Below are positions 25,670 to 36,800 of a stretch of 64,000 nt of DNA, in pieces. The notes under the pieces were generated by a model. That model saw only the letters and a list, made by a program, of their open reading frames with translations. It was not told where the DNA came from and ran no database searches. The stretch is from positions 8,928,001 through 8,992,000 of the forward strand of contig NZ_CP042997.1 of the NCBI RefSeq assembly GCF_008087625.1. The letters run 5' to 3'. Numbering within the stretch: position 1 is the first letter of the stretch; every line of letters begins with the position of its first letter. The translations under genes and the position numbers were made by a program. The stretch is from Aquisphaera giovannonii. Its GTDB lineage: Bacteria > Planctomycetota > Planctomycetia > Isosphaerales > Isosphaeraceae.

Positions 25670-26911
25670 ATGACCCGCCCCCGCCCCACCCACGACCGGC
25701 CCGACCCGACCCGCCGCGGCGGCTTCACGCTTGTGGAATTGCTGATGGTGATCGCCATCCTCGGCCTCCTGATCGCGCTCCTGCTGCCGGCCATCAACTC
25801 GGCCGTCAGGACCAGCCGGAAGGCCGCGATCGGGGCCGAGATCAACACGCTGGCCCAGGGCCTCAACGCCTTCAAGGCCCAGTACGGCGACTACCCGCCC
25901 AGCCGGGTCTACCTGGCCGAGAACGGCGACTTCGGCTCGGCCCAGGCCATCCAGATCGCCCCCGGCGACATCACCTTCGCACAGCTGTCCCAGCGTACCG
26001 TATCGTATCTCCGCAGATTCTTCCCGCGCGCCGTCCTGAACACCAGTGGCGGCAACGTCTGGGGCGCCTTGGGCTCGTCGCCGAAGGTCTGGTACGATTT
26101 CAACGGCAACGGGGTGATGGATCCCCCCTACATCCTGGAGGGCCACGAGTGCCTCGTCTTCTTCCTGGGGGGCATCCCGCTGAACAACGGGACGAGCTTC
26201 TCCATGACGGGGTTCGGCAAGGATCCGACCAACCCGTTCACGAACAACGGGGGCGTCATCAACTCCAGCGACAACCGCACGTCGCCGATGTTCGAGTTCG
26301 CCGCCAACCGGCTGGTCCTCGACCCGCTCCAGATACGCCGCTATCAGGGCGACGTCCCGCACTATCAGGCGGTCGCCTGGAACAGCCCCGCCTACGTCGA
26401 TAATTCGGGCAACGCGATCAACGATGTGGCCAGCGCGCAGATCAATTTCTACGCCTATTTCAGCGCCTACGGGAAGGGCGGCTACGACCCGAACGACGTG
26501 AACTTCCAGCTCGCCATCTCCTCGAACGAGGTCTACGGCGAGAAGGACGCCAATCTCGCCATCCCCATCCAGAAATTCCGGGTCGCCTATCCGATCCCGA
26601 CCACGGCGATCACGGGGGTGGCCAACGTCGCCGCATCGGCGCCGCCGAACCCGTACACGAGCAGCTCCACCGTCCCCGCGACCGGGACGGCGGTCCAGGC
26701 GCCGACGTTCCTCAACCCGCAGAGCTTCCAGATCATCTCGTCGGGCCCGGACGGCCAGTACGGGCTGGGCGGCATCTACCTGCCGGACTCCACCGGCGCG
26801 ACGGTCCTCCCCCTCGACCCCAATGCGGCCACCATCGGCACCTCGGACACGAGCATCCGGACCCGCGAGCGGGACAACGTGACGAACTTCCACAACGGCT
26901 CGCTCGATTGA
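25670..26911 (+). CDS. gspG: GspG-like pseudopilin, enlarged (first copy)
   Basis: The protein has 413 residues; ordinary GspG has about 140. A class III signal is cut after GG in 'RRGGFTLVELLMVIAILG', with Glu5 of the mature protein present and a hydrophobic helix behind it. The C-terminal block 'IISSGPDGQYGLGG' followed by RDNVTNF matches the calcium loop at the end of GspG. The added 270 residues between helix and loop are rich in Asn, Ser and Pro and look like an extra beta-domain. GspG polymerises into the pseudopilus shaft. It is the first gene after the hairpin that follows gspF. Confidence 0.88.
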   Translation: MTRPRPTHDRPDPTRRGGFTLVELLMVIAILGLLIALLLPAINSAVRTSRKAAIGAEINTLAQGLNAFKAQYGDYPPSRVYLAENGDFGSAQAIQIAPGDITFAQLSQRTVSYLRRFFPRAVLNTSGGNVWGALGSSPKVWYDFNGNGVMDPPYILEGHECLVFFLGGIPLNNGTSFSMTGFGKDPTNPFTNNGGVINSSDNRTSPMFEFAANRLVLDPLQIRRYQGDVPHYQAVAWNSPAYVDNSGNAINDVASAQINFYAYFSAYGKGGYDPNDVNFQLAISSNEVYGEKDANLAIPIQKFRVAYPIPTTAITGVANVAASAPPNPYTSSSTVPATGTAVQAPTFLNPQSFQIISSGPDGQYGLGGIYLPDSTGATVLPLDPNAATIGTSDTSIRTRERDNVTNFHNGSLD

Positions 26912-26969
26912 TCGTCGACGGCAACGGCAGGTGACAACCCGAGGGCCCGGAAAGGCGAGGCGTCGGACC

Positions 26970-28583
26970 ATGCGAAATCAGAGACCGAGAGCGACCCCGC
27001 GAAGCCGGCAGGCCGGCGGGGACGGGACGCCGCCGGGGGGGTGCGAATCCCACCGGGCCGCTCGACGGGCGGCCTTCACCCTGGTCGAGCTGCTGACCGT
27101 GATCGCGATCATCGGGATCATCATAACCCTGATCCTGATCGCGGCCAGTGGCGCCCAGCGGCAGGCGGAGATGGCCGCCACCCAGTCGCTGATCGCCAAG
27201 CTCGACTCCGCGATGAACGACCGCCTCGACGCCCTGCTCCAGACGCGGCCCGATTACAACCTGACGCACCGCTACATGGCGAGCGTGTACTACACCGACA
27301 GCAACGGCGTCTCCCGCCAGAGCGAGAGCCAGGCCAGGGCCCAGGTCATCGCCTGGTACGACTTCATCAAGGCGGAGATGCCCGACGTCTTCTACGTCTA
27401 CAACACGACCGGGCCGTACCCGCTCAACTTCGCCTTCCCGGAGAGCGGCCTGCCCGGCACCCCGATCGATTCCCAGGGGCTCGGGCACGTCATGCTGCCC
27501 CTCGGCAATTCGCTCCGGAACAACCCGTCCGGCAATAGCTTCGGGGACTCCAACTTCTCGAACACCGTGGGGACGGGGATCTACGGGGCGTCCTACTTCG
27601 CGGCCGCGGGGGTCTACAAGAACCTCGGATACCTGCCCGCGGGGTGGGACGGGGCGGACAACAGCACGTCCAGCGTCTCGGGCGGCGCCGGGCTGGTGGA
27701 CGAGTGGGGGGAGGGGGTGAATTCGACCAACTCCGCCCAGGTGGTGGCGAACCTCACCAACCACAAGCACCACACGGCCCGCGCCGAGATGCTCTATGCC
27801 CTCCTCGTCGAGGGGGTGGGGCCGCTCGGTTCCGCCTTCAGCCGCGACGACTTCACCGACAGGGAGGTCCGCGACACCGACGGCGACGGCCTCCCCGAGT
27901 TCGTGGACGCCTGGGGCAACCCGCTCCAGTTCTTCCGCTGGCCCATCCTCTACCCGACGGACGTGCAACGGGGGCAGTCGGAGGTCGTGGACTCCGGGAC
28001 GGGCCTGCTTACGCTGCTGCCCCCCTACTACTCGACGTCCGCCACGGCGGCGACGTTCCTCCCGCGCGAGAACTCCCCCCTCGATCCGAACAACCTGCTC
28101 GTGGCCCCCGCCTGGTGGTCGGCGACCCAGAATCCGATGTCCCCCTTCGGCATGGGCGCGACGTCGCAGAACGGCAGCCCGGCGGTGACCCTGTTCGAGA
28201 ATTTCTTCCACCGCCTCACCGAGCCGCTCCAGCACACGGGGAGCGTGATGGACTACTGGGACCGGGGCGGGAGCGCGGACTTCGGCTACCGCAGGGCCTT
28301 CTACACGAGGCCCCTGATCCTCTCCTCCGGCCCCGACGGGGCGCCCGGGGTCTACCTGATCCCCGACGGCGGAACCTCCTCCATGCCCCTCAACGCCGCG
28401 CACCTCATCCGCTTCGAGAACAACGCGCTGATCTTCGACCCGGTCGAGGCGGGGTTCAACGGCGAGGTGCTGGGGATCCAGAGCTTCGGGGCCGCCTCCA
28501 AGAGCTATGCGATCTGGCAGGCCGGCAAGGACGACATCACCAATCAGAACCGCCAGACCGCCGGCGGCGGGGGAGGGTCCTGA
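26970..28583 (+). CDS. GspG-like pseudopilin, enlarged (second copy)
   Basis: The protein has 537 residues from the ATG at 26970, which follows GAGGCG; a GTG at 26931 is a weaker option. The class III signal has an unusual Ala before the cut: RRAAFTLVELLTVIAIIG. Glu5 is kept. The C-terminal part repeats the GspG-like pattern: 'ILSSGPDGAPGVYLI' and KDDITNQN. The long middle domain is Asn/Ser/Tyr-rich and holds a short DTDGDGLPEFVD loop, which resembles a calcium-binding loop. It follows gspG1 directly and is followed by gspH after 2 bases. It may be a second shaft subunit or a shaft cap. Confidence 0.85.
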   Translation: MRNQRPRATPRSRQAGGDGTPPGGCESHRAARRAAFTLVELLTVIAIIGIIITLILIAASGAQRQAEMAATQSLIAKLDSAMNDRLDALLQTRPDYNLTHRYMASVYYTDSNGVSRQSESQARAQVIAWYDFIKAEMPDVFYVYNTTGPYPLNFAFPESGLPGTPIDSQGLGHVMLPLGNSLRNNPSGNSFGDSNFSNTVGTGIYGASYFAAAGVYKNLGYLPAGWDGADNSTSSVSGGAGLVDEWGEGVNSTNSAQVVANLTNHKHHTARAEMLYALLVEGVGPLGSAFSRDDFTDREVRDTDGDGLPEFVDAWGNPLQFFRWPILYPTDVQRGQSEVVDSGTGLLTLLPPYYSTSATAATFLPRENSPLDPNNLLVAPAWWSATQNPMSPFGMGATSQNGSPAVTLFENFFHRLTEPLQHTGSVMDYWDRGGSADFGYRRAFYTRPLILSSGPDGAPGVYLIPDGGTSSMPLNAAHLIRFENNALIFDPVEAGFNGEVLGIQSFGAASKSYAIWQAGKDDITNQNRQTAGGGGGS

Positions 28584-28585
28584 CC

Positions 28586-29998
28586 ATGGGCGCCAGAGCC
28601 GCACGCGGCCGCCGATCGGGCTTCACGCTCATCGAGCTGCTGATCGTCATCTCGATCATCCTGCTGGTGAGCGCGGCGACCCTGCCCGCCGTGGTGTCCG
28701 CCTACAACCATCGCCAGGTGAGCGAGGCGGCGCGGATCATCCAGGCGGCGCTCGTGGGGGCCCGCGACGCGGCGACGAAGAACGGCGCCCCGGCCGGGCT
28801 CCGCTTCCTGCCCGACCCGGCCCTCAACGTCTTCGACGGCACGACCCTGCGCATGGATCCGACGAAGATCCTGGCGGCCGATCGATTCGTCCCGATCCAG
28901 CTCGCGCCCGATTACACCGAGGGGCGGATCAGGATGATCGCGAGCGGCTCGACCCTCAACTACGACACCTCCGCCATAAACCCATACACTTACTTCATCT
29001 ATCCTCCGTCCAAGAGCCCCACGGGCGTGACGACCTACTATCCCGCCCTGTCGAACCGCCTGCTCTACGTCGAGCAGGAGGTCTTCGACAAGGACGGCCT
29101 GCTGAACCCGCCGACCTCGTGGTACTGGAACGTCCGCATCGGCGACAAGATCCAGATCAACAACACGGGCGTCTTCTACACGGTGGTGGGCCCGATGCAG
29201 GTGAACAACCCCGAGCTGTTCGTCAACGTGGGCGTGCCCGGCACCGTCCCGCCGATGAAAGCCGTGACGTCGGCCCAGGTGAGCGGGAACCACTATCCCG
29301 AGTTCCTCTTCCTGGTCAACGGCGTGGACGACGACCGCGACGGCTTCGTGGACAACGGGTGGGATGGCGTGGACAACGACCTCGACGGGGTGACCGACCG
29401 TGCCCCCGTCATCAGCTCCGCCGGCGTGGTCTCCTCCTACTGGGAATGGACGGAGACGGAGACCTGGCAGAGTTCGTCGACCAGTTATCTCACCCAGGGT
29501 CAGCTCCCCTACACGCTGGTCCGCCGGCCGGTGATCGCGCCCGGGGCCAGGGAGACCGGGCTGCCGTCGAACGTGGTCGTGGACCTGACGACGTGGAACG
29601 CGGCCGTCCCCGAGCGGTCCCGGGTGCCCCTCGACGCGACCAACGGCACCTTCGACATCCTGATCACCCCCGACGGCAGCGTCGTGCCGACGACCACGTA
29701 CTCGTCGCCGACGTCGTTCGGCATGGGCGCGTCGTTCTTCCACCTCTGGCTGGCGGAGCGGGGCGACCTGTACGACCCGATCACGCCGACCAGCCCGGCG
29801 GTCAATTACCTGCCGCAGGTGGCCAACGCCAACACGCCGGCGGGCGAGACCCGGTTCCTCAAGGGCGACCGGATGCTGCTGACGCTCTTCACGCGCAGCG
29901 GCCAGCTCGTCACGAACCCGATCGAGTCCTTCGACGCCCACAACGTGAACCTGCCGTTCGTGCTCCCGCAGCAGGGGATCAGGGGGGACAACCGATGA
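28586..29998 (+). CDS. gspH: GspH-like minor pseudopilin, enlarged
   Basis: The protein has 470 residues; usual GspH has about 170. The signal is [16 protein letters not shown], cut before Phe with Glu5 present. The next helix carries the GspH/FimT pattern 'ARIIQAALVGARDAATKNG'. The middle has 'PPTSWYWNVRIGDKIQIN' and a run of acidic loops around DDDRDGFVDNGWDGVDNDLDG that looks like calcium-binding type 3 repeats. The same parts recur in the paralogue at 41732-43060. The next gene starts in the stop codon of this one (ATGA, 29995-29998). Confidence 0.88.
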   Translation: MGARAARGRRSGFTLIELLIVISIILLVSAATLPAVVSAYNHRQVSEAARIIQAALVGARDAATKNGAPAGLRFLPDPALNVFDGTTLRMDPTKILAADRFVPIQLAPDYTEGRIRMIASGSTLNYDTSAINPYTYFIYPPSKSPTGVTTYYPALSNRLLYVEQEVFDKDGLLNPPTSWYWNVRIGDKIQINNTGVFYTVVGPMQVNNPELFVNVGVPGTVPPMKAVTSAQVSGNHYPEFLFLVNGVDDDRDGFVDNGWDGVDNDLDGVTDRAPVISSAGVVSSYWEWTETETWQSSSTSYLTQGQLPYTLVRRPVIAPGARETGLPSNVVVDLTTWNAAVPERSRVPLDATNGTFDILITPDGSVVPTTTYSSPTSFGMGASFFHLWLAERGDLYDPITPTSPAVNYLPQVANANTPAGETRFLKGDRMLLTLFTRSGQLVTNPIESFDAHNVNLPFVLPQQGIRGDNR

Positions 29999-31422
29999 AG
30001 ATCCGCACGACGGCCGGCCGAGCAGCCCCGAAGGGCCGGGCGGGCATCACGCTCACCGAGATCCTGATCGCGATCATGATCCTGGGCATCGGCCTGATCT
30101 CGCTGGCCACGCTCTTCCCGATCGGCCTGCTCCGGCTCCGCGAGGCCCAGCGGCAGACGCGGTCGTCGCTCCTCTTCGAGTCGGCCGCCTGCGACGTCGC
30201 CGCGCGGACGCTCTTCGACCGGAACTCGTTCCTCTACGTGGACCTGGTCAACAACAACTACGGCTGGCCCTTCTGGTACATCTCCGGCGGCGCCCGCTTC
30301 GACCCGCTCGTCCACGACACGCCCTACTACGGCGGGGCGCCGACCGGCGACGGCGCGGGCAACGGGGCCAGCTCCACGAGCTATGGCCTGCCGTTCGCTT
30401 ATGACCCGCTCTGGCGGCAGATCACGGTGCACCCGGTGACCGGGACGCCCGGGATCTACCTCGACCCGGTGAACCAGGACACCGCGGAATTCCGCTTCGC
30501 CGACGGCACCGGCCTGCTCCCCAACGACCCCGGCGGCGGCATCCCCAGCGCGCACGGCCTCCAGAGGCTGACCAACTTCAACCGGCCGGGCTTCGCCGGG
30601 ACCGGGCCGTCGGCCTTCGTGCCCTCGATCTTCGTGTCGCCGGAGGACGTCGTCTGGCAGGACTCGACGATCAACACGTACAACGTCGCATTTAACCCCA
30701 CCGTCGGGGTGGGGCCCTCCCCCAGCTCGGTCGTCCCCGACCTGAGCATGACCTACGACGCGGCGGGTAACCAGACTTATCAGCCGGTGAATGACTTCCG
30801 ATTCAGCTGGATGCTCACCGCCCACCAGGCCAACGGCTCCGCCGGCGCGGCGTTCGACGGGAACGTGGTCATCTTCGAGAACCGGATCTTCGGCACCGAG
30901 CCCGCCCCCGCCCCGGCCAACTTCCGCGCGGCCGGCGAGTTCGTCTGCGAGGGCGTCTTCGGCGCCAGCAAGAACGTCCAGCTGGCGGCCAACGCCGCGA
31001 CCATCGGCAGCTACGGTTACGGCATGGGCGCGGATCGGACCGTCCTCATCCGCTGGTCGAACACCCTCGCCGACCCCGTCGTGAAGGTGGGCGACTGGAT
31101 CGCCGACGTGACCTACGAGCGGAATCAGCTGGTGGTCGCCAAGCGTTTCCTGTTCAACTCGGGCGTCGGCGCGGCGAGGGCCTCCACCCTCGAGTGGGAC
31201 AACATGCCGGCCCAGCGCTGCTACTGGTATCAGGTCCAGAAGGTGACCCCCGCCCAGGACGACACCACGAAGGCCGGCTTCCGATCCATGACGGTCTACA
31301 CGAACAGGAAGCTCGAGGCGCGGACGGTGCTGAATACCGCCGGCAACCCGCTCTACCAGAACGCCGTGCTGATCTGCCCCCAGGTCGTCAACGTGATCCC
31401 GCAGACCTTCTTCCTCCGCTGA
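29995..31422 (+). CDS. gspI: GspI/PilV-like minor pseudopilin, enlarged
   Basis: The protein has 475 residues; usual GspI has about 125. It has a strong ribosome binding site AGGGGGG and an ATGA overlap with gspH. The signal is 'KGRAGITLTEILIAIMILGIG', cut after Gly with Glu5 present. 'IGLISLATLFPIGLLRLREAQ' after it is the PilV/GspI pattern. The rest is a long Asn/Gly/Pro-rich globular region with no domain that I recognise. In the standard T2SS, GspI forms the core of the pseudopilus tip with GspJ and GspK. Its position between H and J supports the call. Confidence 0.83.
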   Translation: MKIRTTAGRAAPKGRAGITLTEILIAIMILGIGLISLATLFPIGLLRLREAQRQTRSSLLFESAACDVAARTLFDRNSFLYVDLVNNNYGWPFWYISGGARFDPLVHDTPYYGGAPTGDGAGNGASSTSYGLPFAYDPLWRQITVHPVTGTPGIYLDPVNQDTAEFRFADGTGLLPNDPGGGIPSAHGLQRLTNFNRPGFAGTGPSAFVPSIFVSPEDVVWQDSTINTYNVAFNPTVGVGPSPSSVVPDLSMTYDAAGNQTYQPVNDFRFSWMLTAHQANGSAGAAFDGNVVIFENRIFGTEPAPAPANFRAAGEFVCEGVFGASKNVQLAANAATIGSYGYGMGADRTVLIRWSNTLADPVVKVGDWIADVTYERNQLVVAKRFLFNSGVGAARASTLEWDNMPAQRCYWYQVQKVTPAQDDTTKAGFRSMTVYTNRKLEARTVLNTAGNPLYQNAVLICPQVVNVIPQTFFLR

Positions 31423-31477
31423 GCTCGGGGATGTCCACCGAAACGCATCGCTCGCCGTCCTTTGCAGGGGCCTTGCC

Positions 31478-33736
31478 GTGAGACAACGCCGACACAACCC
31501 GGATGCCCGCCGAGCCGCGAACGCCAGGGCGAATCGCCGCGGCGTCACGCTCATCGAGATGCTGGTGACGCTGGCGGTGCTGCTGGTCATGATGACGCTC
31601 GTCGTCCGGATCTTCCAGGCGGCCACCGGCTCGCTGAACGCGGCCCAGGTGTACCAGGAGATCGACGGCCAGTTCCGACGGCTGGACAGCGTCATCCGCT
31701 CGGACCTCGCCGGCGCCACCGCGAAGATGACGCCGCCCAACGACCCGCAGAACCACACGGGCTACTTCGAGTACATCGAGAACGAGTTCGCCGACATCCA
31801 GGGCGAGGACTGCGACGACGCCATCCGGATGACCGTCAAGGCCCCCGCCGGCCGCCCCTTCACCGGCCGCGTCTGGCTGCCGCCGCCGAATCCCTCCACC
31901 CTGACCGCCGTCGAGGCGAGCAACTACTTCAGCTCGACGGCCAGCTTCCAGCCCATCACCGTCACCAGCGACTTCGCCGAGGTCATCTACTTCCTCCGCA
32001 ACGGCAACCTCTACCGGCGAGTCCTCCTGGTCGCCCCGGAGCGGCAGGCCTCGATCGTGCCGACGCTCAACAACACCGCCACCATCATGGTCGGCACGCC
32101 GTCCACGCCCGCCACGATGCCCACGTCGCCGCCCTCGCCGTTCCTGTCCTCGTTCATGCCGACGGGCCTGAATTCCCTCCAGGTGAGCTGGCAGTCGATG
32201 AACGACCTGTCGGCCCACCCGGCCCCCCGGGGCACGCCCTACAACGGCAACGTGGTGATACTCAACACCCTGAGCGACCTGACCGACCGGGAGAATCGCT
32301 GGCCCAACCAGCGCTTCGCCGACGACTTCCTGAATCTCTCCGGCGTCGATGCCCCCGACGGCCTGGCGGACGATTTCAATCAGGACAACGTCCCGGACTA
32401 TTACCCGACGCTCTACCCGACGGTCATCAGCGCCCCGGTCAACAACACGCTCGTCTGGGAGCCGGTCCCTTATCCCCGTACGCACATGCCGGCCATGGCC
32501 TTCCCGTTCGTGTTCCCGGGGATGTACTCGAGGCCGCAGGTCTGGAACACGGGCGGCCTGAATCCCGGCTGGATCCACTCGCCGGAGCCCCTGGCCGGCG
32601 CGGCCCTCAATCAGTACGACCAGGCCCCCCTGGCCTATCTCAACAGCATCAACCACGCCCCGATCGACATCGGCGACAACCTCCCGGTGCCGATCACGGG
32701 GGCGACCGGCGGCAGCAGCGAATATCAGACGTGGTGGGGCTTCCCGACCTGGCGGGAGACCCTCTCGCCATTCTGGACCGACCCGACCTACCCGGTGCAG
32801 GGCGTGACCAGCATCGGCCTGGCTCCCGGGCAGCCGCGGGGCCTGGCCTACCAGGATGCGTCCGCGACGGTCGTCTCGGATAGCGGGAACCTGCTCCCGG
32901 CGATGAACGGGAACTATCGCGTCATCCCGCAGCCCTTCACCGACGGGATGGGGACGGGCGTGGACGGTGCGGGGAACGGATTCTTCGTGTCCACCAACGC
33001 CGCGACCAACACGGCGCTCTCGAACCTGTGGAACTCGGGCTGGGAGGACGACCTCGTCATGACGGGCGTCCGCAGCTTCGACATCAAGGCCTATGACAAC
33101 AGCCTGGGGACGTACGCGGACCTCGGCTGGGGCGACGACCCCAGGCTGACCACCACGCTCGTCGGGGGCAGCACCACGGCCGGAGGCGTCACCACCCCCA
33201 CCCCCATGGGTACGACGCTCTTCACGCCGTACCTGTACGGCAACTACGACGCGTACAACGGAGCCTACGCCTTCCCGGCCTACGCCAACGTCAACGGCGG
33301 CTTCTTCGACGTGGTGAATCAGACCTTCGCCCACGAGGGACGCATGCCGCCGCTGGTCAACGACAATCGACTGGATGCCTCGAACCCGAACCCGACGTAC
33401 GTCAGCCCCACGAGTTACACGCCAGCGTATCCCGCCGTGCCGACTTACTCGAGCAACGTCGGGGACGACAACGTGAGCATCTTCCGCCTGCGGCGGACGT
33501 GGGACTCGTGGTCCACCGCCTACACCAAGGCCCCGGCCACGGGCATCAACCCACCGAGGTCTCCCCTGCCGGGCTTCCCGGCCGGGCCGCCGTTCTCGCC
33601 GCCGATCTACCCGTCGTACCCGGCGCCCTACCCGGCGCCGCTGCGGGGGATCCAGATCCAGGTGCGGGTCACGGACCCGACCAGCCAGCGTATCAAGACG
33701 TTGACGATTCGACAGGATTTCACGGATAAGCTGTGA
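31478..33736 (+). CDS. gspJ: GspJ-like minor pseudopilin, enlarged
   Basis: The protein has 752 residues; usual GspJ has about 200. The start is a GTG at 31478. The signal is 'NRRGVTLIEMLVTLAVLLVM', cut after Gly with Glu5 present. 'IDGQFRRLDSVIRSDLAGAT' after the helix fits GspJ. The middle and C-terminal parts are Asn, Tyr and Pro-rich with many short repeats of the form 'PNP..YVSP'. The last 60 residues return to a GspJ-like strand set ('LRGIQIQVRVTDPTSQRIKTL'). So the family core appears split by an insert of about 500 residues. Confidence 0.83.
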   Translation: MRQRRHNPDARRAANARANRRGVTLIEMLVTLAVLLVMMTLVVRIFQAATGSLNAAQVYQEIDGQFRRLDSVIRSDLAGATAKMTPPNDPQNHTGYFEYIENEFADIQGEDCDDAIRMTVKAPAGRPFTGRVWLPPPNPSTLTAVEASNYFSSTASFQPITVTSDFAEVIYFLRNGNLYRRVLLVAPERQASIVPTLNNTATIMVGTPSTPATMPTSPPSPFLSSFMPTGLNSLQVSWQSMNDLSAHPAPRGTPYNGNVVILNTLSDLTDRENRWPNQRFADDFLNLSGVDAPDGLADDFNQDNVPDYYPTLYPTVISAPVNNTLVWEPVPYPRTHMPAMAFPFVFPGMYSRPQVWNTGGLNPGWIHSPEPLAGAALNQYDQAPLAYLNSINHAPIDIGDNLPVPITGATGGSSEYQTWWGFPTWRETLSPFWTDPTYPVQGVTSIGLAPGQPRGLAYQDASATVVSDSGNLLPAMNGNYRVIPQPFTDGMGTGVDGAGNGFFVSTNAATNTALSNLWNSGWEDDLVMTGVRSFDIKAYDNSLGTYADLGWGDDPRLTTTLVGGSTTAGGVTTPTPMGTTLFTPYLYGNYDAYNGAYAFPAYANVNGGFFDVVNQTFAHEGRMPPLVNDNRLDASNPNPTYVSPTSYTPAYPAVPTYSSNVGDDNVSIFRLRRTWDSWSTAYTKAPATGINPPRSPLPGFPAGPPFSPPIYPSYPAPYPAPLRGIQIQVRVTDPTSQRIKTLTIRQDFTDKL

Positions 33737-33833
33737 GCTTGGCCCGCCGAGCGACTCGACGCGGGCATCATCCATAGCGTGATTGGGAGCAGGCCCGGGC
33801 CCGGGGCGGCCCGCTGCCAGGGGAGGTTCGACC

Positions 33834-36800
33834 ATGTTGGCCGGAACGAGGACTCGCCGCGGACGCCGGCGCGGGGTCATCCTGATCCTGGTGCTCGGCA
33901 TCCTGGGGCTCATGGCCGTCATCGGCATCACCTTCGCGACCCTGTCGGGCCAGGCGAGGGTGGGGGCCCGGCAGAACGCCCAGGCCATGCAGCAGCCCCA
34001 GCGGGACGAGCTCTTCGACTACGCCCTCTCGCAGCTCATCAGCGACACGGCGGACATCCGCTCGGCGATCCGCGGCCACGGCATGGCCCGCGACATGTTC
34101 GGCAACGACGCCAACCGCAACGGGTACCTCACCCAGAGGCCCGACGGCCTGCGGATGGCCCCCAACAACGACGCCTTCTTCTACATCACGGCGGTCGCCT
34201 CGGCGGGCGGCACGCTCTACGACCTGACCACGAACATCCCGACCGCGGACAACGCGTTCTACGGGTACGACTTCACGCGATGGACCCTCCGGGTGGCCAT
34301 GCTCACCGCCCCGACGAGCCCCGCCACGGGCGTCGTCAACCAGTCGCTCGAGGTGCTCATCGACAACACGTCGGGGGCCAACCACGTCTTCCGCGTGAAC
34401 ATCGCCCCGACCGACGCCGCCACGACGCTCCTCAACCCGACCGTCACCCCGACGCACGCCGCGGGCTACACGACGCAGCTGCCCGGCGATTACCTGGTCG
34501 CGGCCGCGGGCGGCGGTGCGGTGGGCACCCAGCAATTCATCCTCGACGGCCGCTGGCTGCACGCCTTCAATGGGCCGGGGATGGGGAGCAACGCCTACAA
34601 GGGCAACTTCCGGTTCAACGGCGTGGACCCGAACTCGGCCGGCATGGACGAGGACTACGACGCCGCCGACCTGGAGAACTGGTTCCTCGCCCTCCAGAGC
34701 GCCGACGGCACCGTGATGGTCCCCTCGTTCCACCGGCCCGGCATCGTCCGCTACGACATCTCCGCCACGACGACCACGCCGATCAACGACTGGGATGCCG
34801 ACTACTACGTCTCCGGCCCCGCCGCCTGGCGGGAGGCGGCCCAGCGCGTCCTCCGGCCGCGGAGGGTCGACGGCCACGACGGGACCACCTTCCCCGACCT
34901 GATCCCCGACGAGACCGGCCGGCTCACCTTCGACGTGGACAACGACAGCGACGGCAAGACCGATTCCGTGTGGGTGGACCTCGGCTACCCGGCTAGGACC
35001 AACGCCCAGGGGCAGCTCTACAAGCCCCTCTTCGCCTTCATGGTCGTCGGGCTCAACGGCCGGATCCCGCTGAACACCGCCGGCAACCTCGCGGGCAACG
35101 GCTCGACGCACGCCGCCCACCTGGGCAACTCGGTCAGCGAGGTGGACCCGACCTACGGCCTCCAGAACGGGGTCACCCCGACCACCAATCAGAGCGACAA
35201 CTCGGGCCAGGACGTGCGCCTGACCCAGCTCCGCAACCTGCTGGCCGGCACCCGCACCTTCGACAACGACAGCCCGACCTCCTACCCCTACGCCCCCGTG
35301 CCGGGCCTCTCCCAGACCAACGGCGACGCCAACTGGGTCCAGGTGGGATTCGACGCGGCCACCGGCTCGCCGATCCCCATCTACATGCCGAACGGGAAGG
35401 TCGATGCGGGCGTCGATTATCGCGCCGACGTCGCGGCGACCATCGTCAGCGATCCGGCCAACCAGGCCGTGATGCGGAGCACCGAGCCGATCGCGGGCCG
35501 CTGGGGCGAGGCCCAGGCCGTGCCGGGCAACCCGACGCTCAACCCGAACACCGGGACGCCCATGAACCTCCTGGGCCAGGGCTACAACAACCAGGTCCGG
35601 GCCGGCTACTCGCTGGATCCGACCGACCAGGTCAGCGGCCAGGCCCGGGACGCGGCCGACGACAACTTCAACTCCTTCGACCCCTACCCGCCGCTGTCCG
35701 CCCGCACGGGCGAGGTGGACGACCTGGATTTCCTCGACCCCGCCGGCGGCTACCTGATGCCCGTCGAGCGGATGCGGCGGTTCGTCACGCCGCCGGACAT
35801 CAACGGCTCGGGTGCGGTCGTCCAGTGGGACGGCATCGCGACCTCCGCCGGGGCCAACCGCGGTGCGGACCAGTGGGGGCGGGTGGAATTCAGCAGCTAC
35901 TTCCGCCCGCCGGGCCTCCCCGGGACCATCGCCCCCGGGGCCGGCGCGACGGCGATCGGCTTCCCCTGGGCCGACACCGACCCCTACCCCGCGACGATGG
36001 TGTCGAACACGACGGGCAACTCCCTCCTCAACAACAACAACCCGCTCCACGGCTTCCTGGCCCAGTGCTTCCCGAACCTGAATTACACCGGCGGATTCAC
36101 CCCCCAGCGCGTGGGCGGCGTCCCCGTGGACCTGAACACCAAGGCGGCCCCGCTCAGGTACCTCCCCAACACGCTGCCGACCTATGACATGGGGGCGAAC
36201 GCGCGGCAGAGGTCCGACGGCCTCAACGAGGCCGACGAGATGAACCTCTACGCGCCCAACGCCCAGCTCGACGCCCCCTTCGGCTACGCCGACCTCGAGT
36301 GGCTCTACCGCGGGCATGACGTGGACGGCACCTCCCTGACGTCCCGCCTGTCGAAGCTCGCCCCGGTCAGCTTCCGGAACCCGGTGGACAGCACCCGCCA
36401 CCGCCGCCTCTTCTCGGTCGACACGTGGGAGACGACCAACTTCTCCTGGGCGAGCGACCGCCCCGTGAACACCTTCAACCCGGCCAGCCCCGGCCTGAAT
36501 TTCACGAACAACAGCCGCTTCGCGTCGGGCAACGCCGGCTTCAGGAACATCCCCGTCGTCCCCGCCACCACGCCCCCGACGTCCGTGCCGACCGCGTCGC
36601 TGATGCACCGGGATCGCAAGATCAACCTGAACTACCCGCTGCCGGTCTCGAACGACCCGAATGAGTCCGTCCGCCAGAAGTGGATCGCGGACGCGTACTA
36701 CACGCTCAAGGCCATCCTCCCGCCGCGATCGGTGGACTCGCCCGAGGAGCTGGCCCAGCTGAGCCAGTTCGTGATCAACATCGTCGACTTCCGCGACACC